64,000 nucleotides of DNA from Bog-473 sp963704355 (GCA_963704355.1 OY969891.1:1612001-1676000), one strand, 5' to 3'. Positions 1 through 8,492 are shown, numbered from the stretch's first letter. Translations and numbers: made by a program. The notes: generated by a model not told the origin, from the sequence alone.

Positions 1-178
1 AACTTCTTAGAGCTTTGCTCGAGATGTTGAGGAAAGAAGGATCCGGGCCTTCTATTGCCAGAGAAGTTGATCATCGAACTTCAAGCAGCGATCCAAACAC
101 ATGCCCGACTGAAAAGGGGAGAGAAAAGTCGTCATAGACGGACCGAGACGAATAAGACGATCTGAAAGGAAGCCGAGA

Positions 179-904
179 ATGACAATCGCAGACAAGACGG
201 TCCTGGTGACCGGGGCCAACCGCGGAATAGGGCGAGCGTTGGTCGAAGAAGCTTTGAGGAGAGGTGCGCGCCAAGTGTACGCAGGCACGCGCAACGCCTT
301 GACCGAGCTGGATGGACGAGTCACGCCCGTGATTCTGGACGTCACGGACGCGGCGCAGATTCAAGCCGCTGTTGAAAGAGTCGAGTCTCTCGACATCCTC
401 ATCAACAACGCAGGTGTCGCACTTTTCGACAACCTGAGTGATCGTTCCGCGATCGAACAGCACTTGGCCGTCAACCTTTTCGGCACCTACGAGGTGACCC
501 GGGCCTTCTTACCGTTGCTGCGCCGATCCCGCGGCGCGATCGTCAACAACGTGTCGATGATGGCGCTTGCCCCCTTCCCGGTCACTCCGGCCTACGCGAT
601 CTCGAAGGCGGCATCGTTCAACCTGACCCAGTCGCTGCGCGCGCTTCTGGTCTGGCAGGGTGTGACCGTCCATGCCGTTCTGACCGGGCCCACGGACACC
701 GACATGACCCGAGGCTTCGACATCCCGAAGGTTTCGCCGCAGTCGGTTGCCCGAGGCATCTTGGACGGGGTGGAGCACGGCGAGGAGGACATCTTCCCCG
801 ATCCGATGTCGGAGTCCATGGCGGAGAGCTGGTGCAGTGGTGCGGCCAAGGCGTTCGAACACGAGTTCGCTGCCTTCGTAGCGCCAGAGGCCGTCGGCGC
901 GTAG
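179..904 (+). CDS. Short-chain dehydrogenase/reductase (SDR)
   Basis: 241-residue classical SDR, an NAD(P)-dependent oxidoreductase of unknown substrate. The cofactor motif TGANRGIG lies at about residues 10-17, NNAG follows the fourth strand, a catalytic Ser lies in NNVSM, and the active-site pair is in YAISK. Length is normal for the family. The ATG is preceded by AAAGGAAG about 7 nt upstream, which supports this start. It is followed by an SRPBCC-fold gene in the same orientation, 174 bp downstream, so the two may share a transcript. The C-terminus has no specificity signature I recognise. The 178 bp upstream shows no gene. Confidence 0.9.
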   Translation: MTIADKTVLVTGANRGIGRALVEEALRRGARQVYAGTRNALTELDGRVTPVILDVTDAAQIQAAVERVESLDILINNAGVALFDNLSDRSAIEQHLAVNLFGTYEVTRAFLPLLRRSRGAIVNNVSMMALAPFPVTPAYAISKAASFNLTQSLRALLVWQGVTVHAVLTGPTDTDMTRGFDIPKVSPQSVARGILDGVEHGEEDIFPDPMSESMAESWCSGAAKAFEHEFAAFVAPEAVGA

Positions 905-1078
905 TCAACCGGCGGACGCGGTGCGACACCGGGTCGGCCCGACGCTGACGAACCGAGCGCACTTGGGATAAGCCTCGACCGGAGTTGTCCTACCACACCC
1001 ACCCGAGGGCGACTCAACCCTGGATCCCCGGTCCCGGGCATAGAACTCACTCCCAAATCAACAGAAATGGAGGAAGTC

Positions 1079-1516
1079 ATGAATGCTCAAAGCTTCACCG
1101 CCACGTTCACGGTAGATCAATCTCCTGAAGAGGTTTTTGCTGCCATCAACAATGTTCGTGGATGGTGGTCAGGAGACATTGAAGGCAGCACCGACAAGCT
1201 CGGCGAAGAGTGGACCTACCGATACAAGGACATTCACTACTCCAAGCAGAAGGTCACCGAGCTGATCCCGGGCAAAAGGGTTGCTTGGCAAGTGCTGGAC
1301 GGCTACCTCAATTTTGTCGAGGACAAAGAGGAGTGGACTGGCACGGACATCACCTTCGACATCACGAAGGAAGGGGACAAGACCAGCGTCCGGTTCACCC
1401 ACTTGGGCTTGGTTCCCGATTTCGAGTGCTTCGACAACTGTTCGAACGCGTGGGGCTTTTACATCGGGCGCAGTTTGCGGAGCTTGATCACCGCCGGCGA
1501 GGGCCAGCCAAACTAG
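1079..1516 (+). CDS. SRPBCC/AHSA1-family small-molecule-binding protein
   Basis: 145-residue START/SRPBCC-fold protein. The family binds hydrophobic ligands in a deep cavity or acts as an Aha1-like domain; the ligand here is unknown. Typical features are the N-terminal FTVDQSPEEVFAAINNVRGW segment (strand then helix, with the Trp that opens the cavity) and the C-terminal helix after FDNCSNAWGFYIG. I chose the ATG at 1079 over one 12 nt upstream because GGAGGA lies 5-10 nt before it. It follows the SDR gene and is followed by a strong inverted repeat, so it probably ends the transcription unit. Confidence 0.85.
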   Translation: MNAQSFTATFTVDQSPEEVFAAINNVRGWWSGDIEGSTDKLGEEWTYRYKDIHYSKQKVTELIPGKRVAWQVLDGYLNFVEDKEEWTGTDITFDITKEGDKTSVRFTHLGLVPDFECFDNCSNAWGFYIGRSLRSLITAGEGQPN

Positions 1517-1527
1517 AAGAATCTTTG

Positions 1528-1575
1528 GGCTCATGGCGCCTGCACCCAGGTAGTCCGTTCGGCGCGCCATGAGCC
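1528..1575. terminator. Inverted repeat after SRPBCC gene, possible terminator
   Basis: Perfect 11-bp arms, GGCTCATGGCG at 1528-1538 and CGCCATGAGCC at 1565-1575, are separated by a 26-nt loop just 11 bp after the stop codon. No T-run follows, so it could be a rho-dependent or weak terminator or simply an mRNA-stabilising hairpin. Confidence 0.45.
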
Positions 1576-1654
1576 TCGGATCCTCGTGAGATCGATCAGC
1601 AATCCCGACGTGATCATCACCGATCCGCAAATGGGCGCAACCAGAGCCTCTCCA

Positions 1655-1823
1655 GCGTGACCTTACGTGACCTTATCGAGAGGGATGGGGAGGGATCGTG
1701 AGGGGACCTGAAGGGACCGCAACGCCGCTACAAGGCATCTGCTTTGAAAGGGCCTGGTCAAAACACCGAGAGCCACACTTTCGCAATGTAGAGGCCGAGG
1801 GTTCAAATCCCTTCACCTCCACC
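1655..1823 (+). repeat. Cassette repeat R1 (tRNA-Ala(CGC) 3'-half core), interrupted by IS481
   Basis: First copy of the long direct repeat. It begins with two tandem TGACCTTACG-type units at 1657-1676 and ends with the core at 1780-1823. The core reads as anticodon loop TTCGCAA, 3' anticodon strand TGTAG, variable loop AGGCC, T-arm, then CACCTCC-ACC. The T-loop reads TTCAAAT here rather than TTCGAGT. The 5' half of a tRNA is absent, so it is not a tRNA gene. The IS481 element follows directly. Beyond the IS (3110-3165) a weak match to the post-core tail of other copies remains, including GAGCGCTACG. Confidence 0.8.
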
Positions 1824-1824
1824 G

Positions 1825-3094
1825 TGTGATGTCGCGGATCATCGCGGGACGTCCGAACCCTCACGAACCCTATAACGGGGGAGACCGCTCGGCTGATAGC
1901 GCCGCGTCGTGTCCAAGGTGAGCTGGCGCAAGAGTTTGCAGTCAAAGGTGACAATGCGGACGTCGAGATCCGCGACGTAAAGGCGGATCCGTGTTCCCTT
2001 CCAGCGCCGGCCGATCGCAATGTGAAAGAGCTTCGAATCGTGACGCAACGTGACCTTGCCGCAACTGTCGACCTTGTCGGTACGGACCCGGAAGTGTGTC
2101 CCGGCCACGGGATCGCCCGGGCGGGCCTTGTCGAGCGCGTCGAAGGCCTCTTTGGGAGGGCGATTGCCTCGCGCAGAGTGCGGTCGCTCCTCGTTGTAAT
2201 AGGCGACGAAGCGGTCGACCTGGCGCTGGAGCTCAGGAATCGACCGTGCCCGGGGTTGTTTTTCGAGGTATCGCTTGAGCGTCTGGTGCCAGCGCTCGAT
2301 CTTGCCGCAGGTCTGGGGATGGTAGGGCCGTGAGTTCTTGATCACGATGCCCAGTTCTTTGAGCAGGGCCTCAAAGGCGGTGGTGCCCTTACGCGGTCCA
2401 CCGTTGAAGATGGCCCCGTTGTCGGTCAGCATCGAAGCTGGATAGCCCCACCGAGCTGCGGCGTCTTCGAAGGTGTCGACCACATCGGCCGCCTTGGTGA
2501 CGCCGAAGACCCGGGCGGCCACGATCAGACGGGAGTGGTCGTCGATGAAGTCGAGGATCTCGACGTCGCGACCGTTTCGCAGATGCCAGTGCGTGACATC
2601 GGCCTGCCAGCACTCGTTAGGCAAGGTCGCCTCGAAGCGGATGAGCGAGGAGTCCGGACGCTTTTGTGGTTCAGGCTCGATGAACCCCCGGCGCGATAGC
2701 ACCCGCCAGATGGTCGACACCGACGGGCAGTCGGCCCGGAGCTTGGAAAGGTGCCAGGAGATGGTGCGTGCCCCGCCGTCGTAGCCGGCATCGACGAGGT
2801 CCTTGCGGAGCCGGACGATGGCGTCCTCGAGCTCGGCCGGGGTCCGGTTGGGGCGGGTGTGCGGGCGCCTCGACCTCGGGGCCAGGGCCTCGTAGCCACC
2901 CTCGCGGTAGCGGGCGAGCTGGACAGAGACCCAGGTCTTGGACACCCCGTGGGAGCGGGCCACCTCCCTGACCCCTCGTCCCTCGAGGACCACCGCATCG
3001 ACCACGTAACGAGCCAGCGCCATCCGTCCACCCATGTCTGTGAGTGTCCCGGATGATCCGCGACATGGCGTCCCCTATGACCTGGGACAGAACA
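1825..3094 (-). mobile_element. IS481-family insertion sequence
   Basis: A 1270-bp element with TGT...ACA termini, encoding one transposase. Subterminal inverted repeats match well: ATGTCGCGGATCATC near the left end (1829-1843) and its complement at 3052-3066. It is bounded by a perfect 15-bp direct repeat, CCTTCACCTCCACCG, at 1810-1824 and 3095-3109. This is best read as a target-site duplication of the tRNA acceptor end of repeat R1. IS481 elements are known to make duplications of variable length, up to about this size. Exact ends are inferred from the repeat. Confidence 0.85.
1839..3035 (-). CDS. IS481-family transposase
   Basis: 398-residue DDE transposase. An N-terminal helix-turn-helix reads VREVARSHGVSKTWVSVQLA (residues about 18-37), and an rve integrase core follows. 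Catalytic residues are visible: D in WQADVTHWH, D in MLTDNGA, and E in GKIERWHQTL. The HSARGNRPP segment after AYYNEERP is typical of IS481. A C-terminal extension after the core is also usual. The ORF is intact, so the element may be active. It spans almost the whole element. Confidence 0.95.
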   Translation of the reverse strand: MGGRMALARYVVDAVVLEGRGVREVARSHGVSKTWVSVQLARYREGGYEALAPRSRRPHTRPNRTPAELEDAIVRLRKDLVDAGYDGGARTISWHLSKLRADCPSVSTIWRVLSRRGFIEPEPQKRPDSSLIRFEATLPNECWQADVTHWHLRNGRDVEILDFIDDHSRLIVAARVFGVTKAADVVDTFEDAAARWGYPASMLTDNGAIFNGGPRKGTTAFEALLKELGIVIKNSRPYHPQTCGKIERWHQTLKRYLEKQPRARSIPELQRQVDRFVAYYNEERPHSARGNRPPKEAFDALDKARPGDPVAGTHFRVRTDKVDSCGKVTLRHDSKLFHIAIGRRWKGTRIRLYVADLDVRIVTFDCKLLRQLTLDTTRRYQPSGLPRYRVREGSDVPR

Positions 3095-3339
3095 CCTTCA
3101 CCTCCACCGGTCCGAAATTCCTGGTCAGGGATGGTTTTCCAACGGGGAGCGCTACGATGGATTTGTAGAGGTCGTGGCTGAGCCGTGAGTTAACAACCTG
3201 AGAGTCCGGTGCATGGAGCTGGAGGGGTCGCTGGGGTCTGCCCTGACTTCAGACGGTGTCCGAGGAGCCCTGCGTCTGCCCCCTTAGCTTCTTGTCGGTC
3301 TGCGGCTATCGCAGCCCGGCCCGAAGCAGACGAAGGTCC

Positions 3340-3648
3340 CTATTCGCGCTTGAGTTTGAGGCCGATCATGGGCACAAAGACTGACGCGAGGTATCGCGGC
3401 CAGAAGATCGCTCCGTTGCAGCGGAAACGGATGGTCGTGCCATCCGTGGCGTCGAAGGATTGGGCGTGGCTCGAGTATCGGCCCTCTCTGACTTGGAGCG
3501 TATGTCGGCCAGGCTCGACTGGTAGCTCGACGGTCTGGTTCCGATCGATTGATCCGGCTGGACTGCCGTCGAGGATGATTTGAAACGGTTCGCGGCGAAG
3601 CTCCATGGTGCCGGTGCTCGTGCGTTCCAATGTGACGGTGGGTGACAT
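3340..3648 (-). CDS. Small hypothetical protein, PEGA-like fold
   Basis: 102-residue protein of unknown function. It has a beta-rich middle, LDGSPAGSIDRNQTVELPVE followed by PGRHTLQVREGRYSS. This is the pattern of PEGA-like or surface beta-sandwich domains that present a ligand or peptide. A short hydrophobic C-terminal segment, YLASVFVPMIGLKLKRE, could be a tail anchor. I chose the ATG at 3648 because GGAG precedes it by about 6 nt; an in-frame ATG at 3660 is possible. It lies 50 bp downstream of the ABC permease start region on the other side of R1 and IS481, with no obvious partner. Confidence 0.65.
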   Translation of the reverse strand: MSPTVTLERTSTGTMELRREPFQIILDGSPAGSIDRNQTVELPVEPGRHTLQVREGRYSSHAQSFDATDGTTIRFRCNGAIFWPRYLASVFVPMIGLKLKRE

Positions 3649-3698
3649 TCGGTTCTCCATGTTTCTCGTTGATCACAGGACCTGACGGCGGGAGGGCA

Positions 3699-4433
3699 TT
3701 AAGCGCGTCTTCCGATGATGAGTCGCTCGCGGTCGAACATCGCCGCTACTGCTCGCCAGGCGAGCAGGTCGATGGCCAGCAGGACCACCGCGAGCCCGAC
3801 CGCAACGCCGGCCGACACGGCGATGACGTTGAGCGAGATCAGCGCCAGGATGGCCAGCAGCGGCAGGGTGCCGAGCACACTCAACTGCTGGGCGCTGCGC
3901 ACGTCAGTGGAGCGGGCGGAGACCGCGATCCCCACCCAGATCCCCCAGCCGGCGAGCAATGGGGTGAACAGCAGTTGACGCAGCACGTGCGTGCCCGAGA
4001 AGATCGCCGAGGCGATCACCGGGTTGGCAAAGAAGGCCGAAGCGGCGAGGAAGATGCCGAAGACTAGGTAGGCGATGCCAAGGGTCGGAATGAAGGCAGC
4101 GAGCGCCTTGGCGATGAGGAACTCCTCGCGGCGAATCGGGGTTATCAAAACAGGTTCCAACGTTCCCTGCTCGCGCTCTCCAACCACCGAATAGGCGGAC
4201 AGGGTGGACGGCATGAACGCCGGGATCACCAGCAGGTAAAGCATCGAGGCACCGACGTGCAGGTTGAGGTTACTGCTGTCCACGTGCGCATAGCTGTGGA
4301 ATACCTGGATCAACGGCAGGGTGATGAACAGCAGCGGCAACACGGTCATCGTGCCGATCACGAAGCGGTTGCGGCGGTAGTCCCGTAGCTCCTTGACGAA
4401 GATCGCCCTGACGCGCGTCCAGCTGAAGCTCAT
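3699..4433 (-). CDS. ABC-2 type transporter permease
   Basis: 244-residue membrane protein with about six hydrophobic segments, starting MSFSWTRVRAIFVKELRDYR, the usual cytoplasmic lead-in of ABC-2/NatB-like exporters. The segment EREQGTLEPVLITPIRREEF after the second membrane span is a family hallmark. The start at 4433 overlaps the ATPase stop by 4 nt (ATGA), so the two are translationally coupled. A longer frame to 4613 exists but its N-terminus is an Arg-rich shadow of the ATPase gene. The substrate is unknown; a drug, lipid or sodium exporter is plausible. Confidence 0.9.
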   Translation of the reverse strand: MSFSWTRVRAIFVKELRDYRRNRFVIGTMTVLPLLFITLPLIQVFHSYAHVDSSNLNLHVGASMLYLLVIPAFMPSTLSAYSVVGEREQGTLEPVLITPIRREEFLIAKALAAFIPTLGIAYLVFGIFLAASAFFANPVIASAIFSGTHVLRQLLFTPLLAGWGIWVGIAVSARSTDVRSAQQLSVLGTLPLLAILALISLNVIAVSAGVAVGLAVVLLAIDLLAWRAVAAMFDRERLIIGRRA

Positions 4434-5419
4434 CGTCGCCTCGCTTCGACGTCCTCGTCGATCAGTTCGAGATAGACGTCCTCCAGCGAGTGGCGGGACT
4501 CGGCGATCGACAGAATGTCCACACCGGCGCCGACCAGTGCTCGTGCCACTTCCGGGCCGGCGATCTCGGCGTCTGTCACGGCGAGCGTGTAGCCGAACGG
4601 CGCCTGCTCCCATCTTTCGATCCCGGGCAGACCGCCGAGCACGGCGTTCGGATCCTCCAGCGGAGGGCGAACTCGCACTTCCAGAGATCGGCTGAACAGT
4701 TGGTCACGCAGCTCATCGGGCCGGCCGATCAGTCGCAAGGTCGTGTTCAGGATCGCCACCCGGTGGCACAGCCGCTCGGCCTCCTCCAGCCGGTGCGTAG
4801 TGAGGAAGATCGTCACGCCCCGCTCCCGAAGCGAGGCGATCAGCCCGTGGACTTCGCGGCTCGCCACCGGGTCGAGGCCAGACGTCGGCTCGTCCAGGAA
4901 CAGCACGGAGGGGTCGTTGAGCAGTGCTCGCCCCAGCGCGACGCGCTGACGCAAACCCTTTGACAGCGACCCGCACTGATCGCCCGCACGGTCTTCAAGG
5001 TTGACCGCCCGCAGCGCTCGTTCGATGCGGCCGCGAACGTCGTCTAGCTCGTAGAGCCCGGCGAAGCACTCCAGGTTCTCCCGCACCGTGAGACGTAGGT
5101 ACAACCCAGGCGACTCCGGCATGATCGAGATGCGCGACCGGATGGCTGGTCCGTTCTCGGGACGCAACTCGATGCCCGCCACCGTCGCTGATCCCGAGGT
5201 CGGAGCCAGCAGCGTGCCCAGCGTCCGCACTGTCGTGGTCTTCCCCGCCCCGTTGGGACCGAGGAAGCCGAACACCTCGCCGTAGCCGACCTCGAATGAA
5301 ACGTCATTGAAGGCAACGCGCTCACCGAACCGCTTGGTCAAGTGCTCGACCACCAGCGCGGCATCCGAGGGCACGCCGTCGTGGCTTGGTCGGATCCGGC
5401 CGAGAGCCTGAGAGGTCAT
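4430..5419 (-). CDS. ABC transporter ATP-binding protein (exporter type)
   Basis: 329-residue ATPase that powers the coupled permease. Walker A is GPNGAGKTT, the signature is SLSKGLRQRVALGRAL, Walker B is VLFLDEPTSGLDP, and the switch His is in FLTTHRLEEAE. The C-terminal extension after RDQLFSRSLEVR is typical of ABC-2 exporter ATPases. The ATG at 5419 is chosen over a GTG at 5431; neither has a clear ribosome-binding site. The gene is divergent from a TetR regulator whose operator lies between them. Confidence 0.92.
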   Translation of the reverse strand: MTSQALGRIRPSHDGVPSDAALVVEHLTKRFGERVAFNDVSFEVGYGEVFGFLGPNGAGKTTTVRTLGTLLAPTSGSATVAGIELRPENGPAIRSRISIMPESPGLYLRLTVRENLECFAGLYELDDVRGRIERALRAVNLEDRAGDQCGSLSKGLRQRVALGRALLNDPSVLFLDEPTSGLDPVASREVHGLIASLRERGVTIFLTTHRLEEAERLCHRVAILNTTLRLIGRPDELRDQLFSRSLEVRVRPPLEDPNAVLGGLPGIERWEQAPFGYTLAVTDAEIAGPEVARALVGAGVDILSIAESRHSLEDVYLELIDEDVEARRR

Positions 5420-5531
5420 TAGCGAACGCACCCGCTGGTTACCTCAGGCTGGCGGTTGCGTCTCAGGGATCCAGTCTTAGGTCGTACGATTGGAAAAGTT
5501 ACCATAGGGCCAAGCTGATCGTACTAATATC

Positions 5532-5545
5532 TGACCATGTGGTCA
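5532..5545. promoter_or_regulatory. Candidate TetR operator
   Basis: Inverted repeat TGACCA-TG-TGGTCA, 21 bp upstream of the TetR start, between divergent regulator and ABC exporter genes. Its size and position fit a TetR-family operator that would control both sides. No binding evidence exists beyond the symmetry. Confidence 0.5.
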
Positions 5546-5565
5546 ACTCGCTTGGGTCTTCGCTC

Positions 5566-6216
5566 ATGACCGAGACCGAGACCGAGACCGGGACGGGACC
5601 CGCGGAACGGACGTTTATAGAGACCGCCCGGCGCCGACAGATCGTCGCGGCCGCGATCGACACGATTGCCGAGGTCGGCTTCGCTCAGGCGTCGATCGCT
5701 CGCATCGCCAAGCGGATCGGCATCAGCAAGGGCGTGATCAGCTACCACTTCGCCGGCAAGGACGACCTCATCCGGGAGGTCGTGATCGAGATCGTCGAGG
5801 CCGGCAGGTCGTACATGCTTCCCCGGATCTTCGCGGAGACGACGGGACGAGCCACGCTTCGCACCTACATCGAGTCGAACCTCGATTTCATGCGCGAACA
5901 CCGGAACTACATGGTGGCGGTCATCGAGATCGCTCAGAACGGCGGCTTGACGATAGATGGGCGTCAGCGTGGGGACGGCCGGGAAGTCGGCGTCGCCGTC
6001 CGTCTCCTCGAAGAGCTACTCGCTCGTCTTCAGTCCGAAGGTGAGCTTCGAGCTGATTTCGACTCGGAAGTCATCGCGGTGGCGATCCGAGCAGCCATCG
6101 ACGCGGTCCCACATAGGCTTGCCCGCGACCCGGATCTCGACCTCGATAAGTACGCGAGGGAACTTGCTACCGCCTTCGACCTCGCGACGAGCATCGAGGC
6201 GCGACATGACCCTTGA
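5566..6216 (+). CDS. TetR/AcrR-family transcriptional regulator
   Basis: 216-residue repressor. The N-terminal helix-turn-helix covers RRQIVAAAIDTIAEVGF and IARIAKRIGISKGVISYHF, followed by the AGKDDLIREVV helix and an all-helical ligand domain. I chose the ATG at 5566 rather than upstream frames because family homology begins about 12 residues in and the palindrome at 5532-5545 would otherwise be coding. The first codons encode a TETETETG repeat. Divergent arrangement suggests it represses the ABC exporter at 3699-5419. Confidence 0.9.
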   Translation: MTETETETGTGPAERTFIETARRRQIVAAAIDTIAEVGFAQASIARIAKRIGISKGVISYHFAGKDDLIREVVIEIVEAGRSYMLPRIFAETTGRATLRTYIESNLDFMREHRNYMVAVIEIAQNGGLTIDGRQRGDGREVGVAVRLLEELLARLQSEGELRADFDSEVIAVAIRAAIDAVPHRLARDPDLDLDKYARELATAFDLATSIEARHDP

Positions 6217-6360
6217 CTATCTCATGCAACGAGTGGCGGTTGATACCCGCGGCGCGTCCCCGCCGACCCATACGCCCACCAGCTTCGCGGCCCGGTTACC
6301 GGCCTGTGTTGAGGCCAGCCGGGTGTAGCGTCACGGCCCTGACCTGGTACTTTGGAATTT

Positions 6361-6377
6361 GCTCCCCTTGGGGGAGC
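6361..6377. terminator. Hairpin in the gap before repeat R2
   Basis: GCTCCCC and GGGGAGC (6361-6367, 6371-6377) form a tight 7-bp hairpin 145 bp after the TetR gene. A T-rich stretch occurs only about 35 bp later. The rest of the 6217-6530 gap contains no gene that I can support on either strand. Confidence 0.3.
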
Positions 6378-6530
6378 CACCAACCTCCTTGAGGGCCGCG
6401 GTTTTCCTTTTCCGAGGTTCCGTCCCGAGCTGCCGATTCTCGGGGCATTGTCAGCCGAGATGCCGACATTGAGAAGGCAGCGCGCGTCTGCAGCGCGTAT
6501 GACGGCGCCCTGACCGGCGGGCTCGTCGGA

Positions 6531-7060
6531 CCTCGAACCCGAAGGTGTAGGGCACCGCCTTCGACCCAGGATCAGAAGACGCCCCGGTGAGTGACCTCGT
6601 GGGCGTGACCCGACAGGTCGTCGATCCGCTGGCGGACAGAACATGGGCGCTCCGTCGTCTGCCTGGCAACAAGCACCGCCACTTCAAGGGGTCGAAGACG
6701 TCCTGTCGTTCGCCAAGGAACGTGATCGTCGCCAAAAGGAAACCTGCGCCGTTCGCTCCGCGATGCGAGAGCCTGCCGATGAGACGTGAGTCTGATGCGT
6801 GGTGACGCTCGAGCTCCGTTCCGGCGTGACCTTACGTGACCTTATCGAGAGGGCGGGGGAGGGATTGTGAGGTGACCTGAGGGGATCGAAACGTCGCTAC
6901 CAGGAAAATCATCGGAAAGGTCCTGGTCATAAGGCCGAGAACCAGACATTCGCAATGTAGAGGCCGAGGGTTCGAGTCCCTTCACCTCCACCAAAGGCCC
7001 AGGTCAGAGGGTTAAAGTGGAACCCCCAGAAGGTCACAAAGCACCGTTGAGCGCTACGTG
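6531..7060 (+). repeat. Cassette repeat R2, near full length
   Basis: One of the two longest copies, alignable to R5 from about GTAGGGCAC (6547) to GAGCGCTACG (7049-7058). Order within the unit: a ~270-bp variable 5' part, tandem TGACCTTACG units at about 6829-6848, the block with CCAGGAAAATC, then the core at 6949-6992. The core spans anticodon loop TTCGCAA, T-arm and CACCTCCACCA. A tail with AAAGGCCCAGGTCAGAGGG follows. Core bases fit the 3' half of a class I tRNA-Ala(CGC), with U70 and A73 present. No 5' tRNA half is present. Confidence 0.85.
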
Positions 7061-7395
7061 CTTTGTCGTAGAGCTCGAAGATGCGAGTTGGCCGCACTCA
7101 CCAAAGGACCAGGTCACAAGCCGACGGCCGGATCTCCGTCACAGTGGGATGTGCGACTGGGCGGCGCGTGTCTTTACGTGTCTCTACGGGCAGAATTGGC
7201 CGTCCGGTAACTCAGGAGTTCGCGATGGGTCAAGGGGCCACTGTTTGCGAACACCAACTTGGTCCGCGAGTCGGAGGGCGCCGGTCTCCCACTCGCCCTC
7301 CGCACGAGTGCCCGACCGATCAGCGAGCGTCAAGAAGAGCCTTCACAAAATCCAGAGAGAATCACTCTTCGCTCATGCCCAGGTATCCTGGCCAT
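7061..7395 (+). other. Gene-free leader of the TA cassette with arm-like direct repeats
   Basis: No gene is supported here. At 7168-7187 lie two tandem near-copies of a decamer, GTGTCTTTAC then GTGTCTCTAC. The same tandem decamer occurs before the core in R3, R4 and R6 and after the core in R4. Such tandem sites beside a tRNA-derived core resemble arm-type binding sites of a tyrosine recombinase, which is an inference. Confidence 0.35.
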
Positions 7396-7590
7396 ATGGC
7401 TGCAGTACGTCCGATCATGACCGGTGACGAGTGGGCGGCCGCCGTCATCGACAGCCCGCCGACACCCGATGACGTGACCATCACACTCGACGGCCGGCGA
7501 ATCGACTCCAAAGAAAAGGCGATTGCCTGGCTGGCCGAGATCGAGGCCGACCGTGCAGCTGGCAAGACGGCTGCCGACACCTTTGCCTGA
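7396..7590 (+). CDS. Small antitoxin-like protein
   Basis: 64-residue acidic protein whose product is not a family I can name. It contains PDDVTITLDGRRIDSKEKA, an edge resembling the beta-strand/helix start of small DNA-binding antitoxins. Its stop codon overlaps the start region of the following nucleotidyltransferase-fold gene, a typical toxin-antitoxin layout with the antitoxin first. I chose the ATG at 7396 because the longer frame upstream reads through repeat R2. A decayed relative is visible near 40.5 kb, showing the family has been present more than once. Confidence 0.6.
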   Translation: MAAVRPIMTGDEWAAAVIDSPPTPDDVTITLDGRRIDSKEKAIAWLAEIEADRAAGKTAADTFA

Positions 7591-8125
7591 TCAGTCCCGT
7601 CCGGACGTCCGCCGCATTGCGGAAGTTCTCGATCGCCATGGCGTCGACTACCTGGTGATCGGGGGAGTGGCCACCCAGGCCTACGGAGCCGAGCGGCCCA
7701 CCGGGGATTTCGACTGCCTGGTCCGGCGCACAGGCGAGAACTTCGACCGACTGGCTGCCGCCATGCGCGAGTTGAATGCGCGCCTGCGGGTCGAGGGACT
7801 CAGTGACGAAGAGTCGGCCGTCCTACCCGTCCAGTTGGACGGCCTGATGCTCAGTCGATCGCAGATCTCGACGTGGGCGACCGATGCCGGACACCTCGAC
7901 GTGCTGGTCGACATGGTCAACCGCGAGGGCCACCGACAGCAGTACGAGGATCTTGAAGGTGCCGCCGAAGAGCTCACTGTCGCCGGAATCGAGGTTCGGG
8001 TGGCCGGCCTCGACGACATCATCGCCTCGAAGGAATACGCCGGGCGCCCCAAAGACAATGAAGCGCTCGCCGAGCTCTACCGCCTCCGTGACCGCTCGAC
8101 AGATGACAGGACCCCGTCCGAGTAG
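7583..8125 (+). CDS. Nucleotidyltransferase-fold toxin-like protein
   Basis: 180-residue protein of the nucleotidyltransferase superfamily (MNT/AbiEii/DUF6036-like). From the TTG start at 7583, the GG of LVIGGVATQAYG lies at residues 27-28 and the metal-binding DxD motif (GDFDCLV) at 42-44. These are the two hallmark elements. It probably transfers a nucleotide to RNA or protein, or is a catalytically weak antitoxin partner; the target is unknown. The start is uncertain: TTG at 7583 overlaps the upstream stop, while an ATG at 7523 would overlap more. Paired with the 64-residue gene, it looks like a TA module filling a whole 1-kb cassette between R2 and R3. Confidence 0.75.
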   Translation: MPDQSRPDVRRIAEVLDRHGVDYLVIGGVATQAYGAERPTGDFDCLVRRTGENFDRLAAAMRELNARLRVEGLSDEESAVLPVQLDGLMLSRSQISTWATDAGHLDVLVDMVNREGHRQQYEDLEGAAEELTVAGIEVRVAGLDDIIASKEYAGRPKDNEALAELYRLRDRSTDDRTPSE

Positions 8126-8492
8126 CCGATCGTCGTTGCGCAGAAGTGAGCTTGACAGTCTCCGTCGTCTGTCCGGCAAACTGGCACCGCGCTTCAGGGT
8201 CGGTGATGGCCTGTCGCTTGCCGAGGAACGTGATTGTCGTCAACAGGGAACCGGAGCCGCTCGCCCAGCGTTGCGAGAGCCAGCAGTATGGACGTGAATC
8301 TCGATCCGTGAACCGGTCCGGCGAGCTCTGTCTGAGCGGGTCTTTACGTGTCTTTACCGTGCGGGAAGGTGAGGGAGCCTGAGGGATCGAAACGCCACCA
8401 CCAGGAAAGTCCTCGGAAAGGACCTGGTCAAAAGGCTGAGAAGCGTACTTTCGCATCGTAGAAGTCGGCGGTTCGAGTCCGCACCGACACCT
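8126..8492 (+). repeat. Cassette repeat R3 with divergent core
   Basis: Copy of the long repeat directly after the TA pair. Recognisable parts are CGTCGTCTGTCCGGCAA, the CGAGGAACGTGAT block, the tandem decamer at about 8340-8358, and CCAGGAAAGTCCTCGGAAAG. The core (8450-8492) differs from the others: it keeps TTCGCA and a T-loop TTCGAGT, but the arms are GTCGG...CCGAC instead of the tRNA-Ala acceptor. This copy may therefore derive from another target site or have been rewritten. Almost no post-core tail is visible. Confidence 0.65.

Noticed and set aside
1673..2020. Recurring minus-strand reading frames with GVEPSASTLR-like sequence over the repeats
   Set aside because: This is the known artefact of translating the complement of a tRNA 3' end; it recurs only where the core lies and has no independent coding support.
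6949..6993. Complete tRNA gene
   Set aside because: The 5' acceptor strand, D-arm and 5' anticodon strand are absent in every copy; only the 3' half is present.
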